A stretch of 64,000 nt of DNA from Methylomonas methanica. Lineage in GTDB: Bacteria; Pseudomonadota; Gammaproteobacteria; Methylococcales; Methylomonadaceae. The stretch lies in assembly GCF_001644035.1 (NCBI RefSeq), contig NZ_LUUG01000093.1, positions 86,865-150,864 of the forward strand, in the 5' to 3' direction. The position numbers and the translations under genes are program-made. Under the pieces are notes generated by a model that saw only the letters and a list, made by a program, of their open reading frames with translations, was not told the DNA's origin and did not search any database. Shown here piece after piece: positions 63,982 to 64,000 of the stretch (position 1 is the first letter of the stretch; every line of letters starts with the position of its first letter).

Positions 63982-64000
63982 TCAAAAGACAAGCAAACTA

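Noticed and set aside
1..64000. tRNA, rRNA or CRISPR array
   Set aside because: No cloverleaf-like 70-90-base segment with TTCRA/CCA features, no rRNA words, and no regularly spaced direct repeats were seen by eye; a covariance scan was not possible here.

Overview
The window reads as the chromosome of a gammaproteobacterial methanotroph of the Methylococcales, most like Methylomonas. This is inferred from the gene content, not from a database search. The pointers are an mfnB/DUF447 gene pair of the methanofuran/tetrahydromethanopterin C1 pathway, a VPLPA-type exosortase-sorted protein, a lexA-imuA-imuB-dnaE2 cassette, moderately GC-rich coding sequence, and many REP/BIME-like palindromes. 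No rRNA gene, tRNA gene or CRISPR array was seen.

Left part (1-21.6 kb). A repeat-rich spacer (1-791) is followed by an orphan TpsB/FhaC-type outer-membrane transporter, a PstS-like exported binding protein, and a VPLPA-CTERM protein preceded by a c-di-GMP-I (GEMM-I) riboswitch candidate. A type II secretion operon, gspC-D-E-F-G-H-I-J-K-L-M, then runs on the minus strand, with a BIME-like palindrome wedged between gspF and gspG. Divergent from gspC are an HExxH (M91/NleD-like) metallopeptidase candidate and an EF-hand membrane protein. A decayed IS630 transposase and an AT-rich methyltransferase gene form a small acquired patch.

Middle (21.6-42 kb). A hemerythrin-PAS histidine kinase, a response regulator with a degenerate HD-GYP domain and a PPK2 polyphosphate kinase form one operon. 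Next come uup, a cinA-like gene and an AEC transporter, a MASE3-PAS-GGDEF-EAL protein, the mfnB/DUF447 pair and a double-REC protein. The SOS mutagenesis operon lexA-imuA-imuB-dnaE2 has a perfect SOS box and a C10 tract inside lexA.

Right part (42-64 kb). A sigma-54 activator with a putative MetOD1-like sensor domain is divergent from a set comprising a DUF938 methyltransferase, a beta-carbonic-anhydrase remnant, an atypical SDR and a YdhR-like protein. The shared spacer holds a -24/-12 promoter and two matched palindromes. Then follow mlaA, an orphan PilB/GspE-type ATPase, a 51-codon membrane-protein ORF, a yebC-family gene, a bphO-bphP (phytochrome-GGDEF-EAL) pair, another GGDEF-EAL sensor, DUF1697 and TfoX-like genes, an Lrp regulator divergent from leuA, and a methyltransferase. 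The window ends with a solitary TIR-like protein carrying an unrecognised C-terminal domain and a frameshifted RAYT transposase next to a REP hairpin.

Common thread: three GGDEF-EAL proteins (one light-sensing), an oxygen/redox-type hemerythrin kinase, a c-di-GMP riboswitch and a full T2SS suggest an accessory region that ties environmental sensing to secretion and surface proteins. That link is inference. The most novel-looking items are the riboswitch-controlled VPLPA protein, the sigma-54 divergon, the solitary TIR protein and the slippage-prone tract in lexA.
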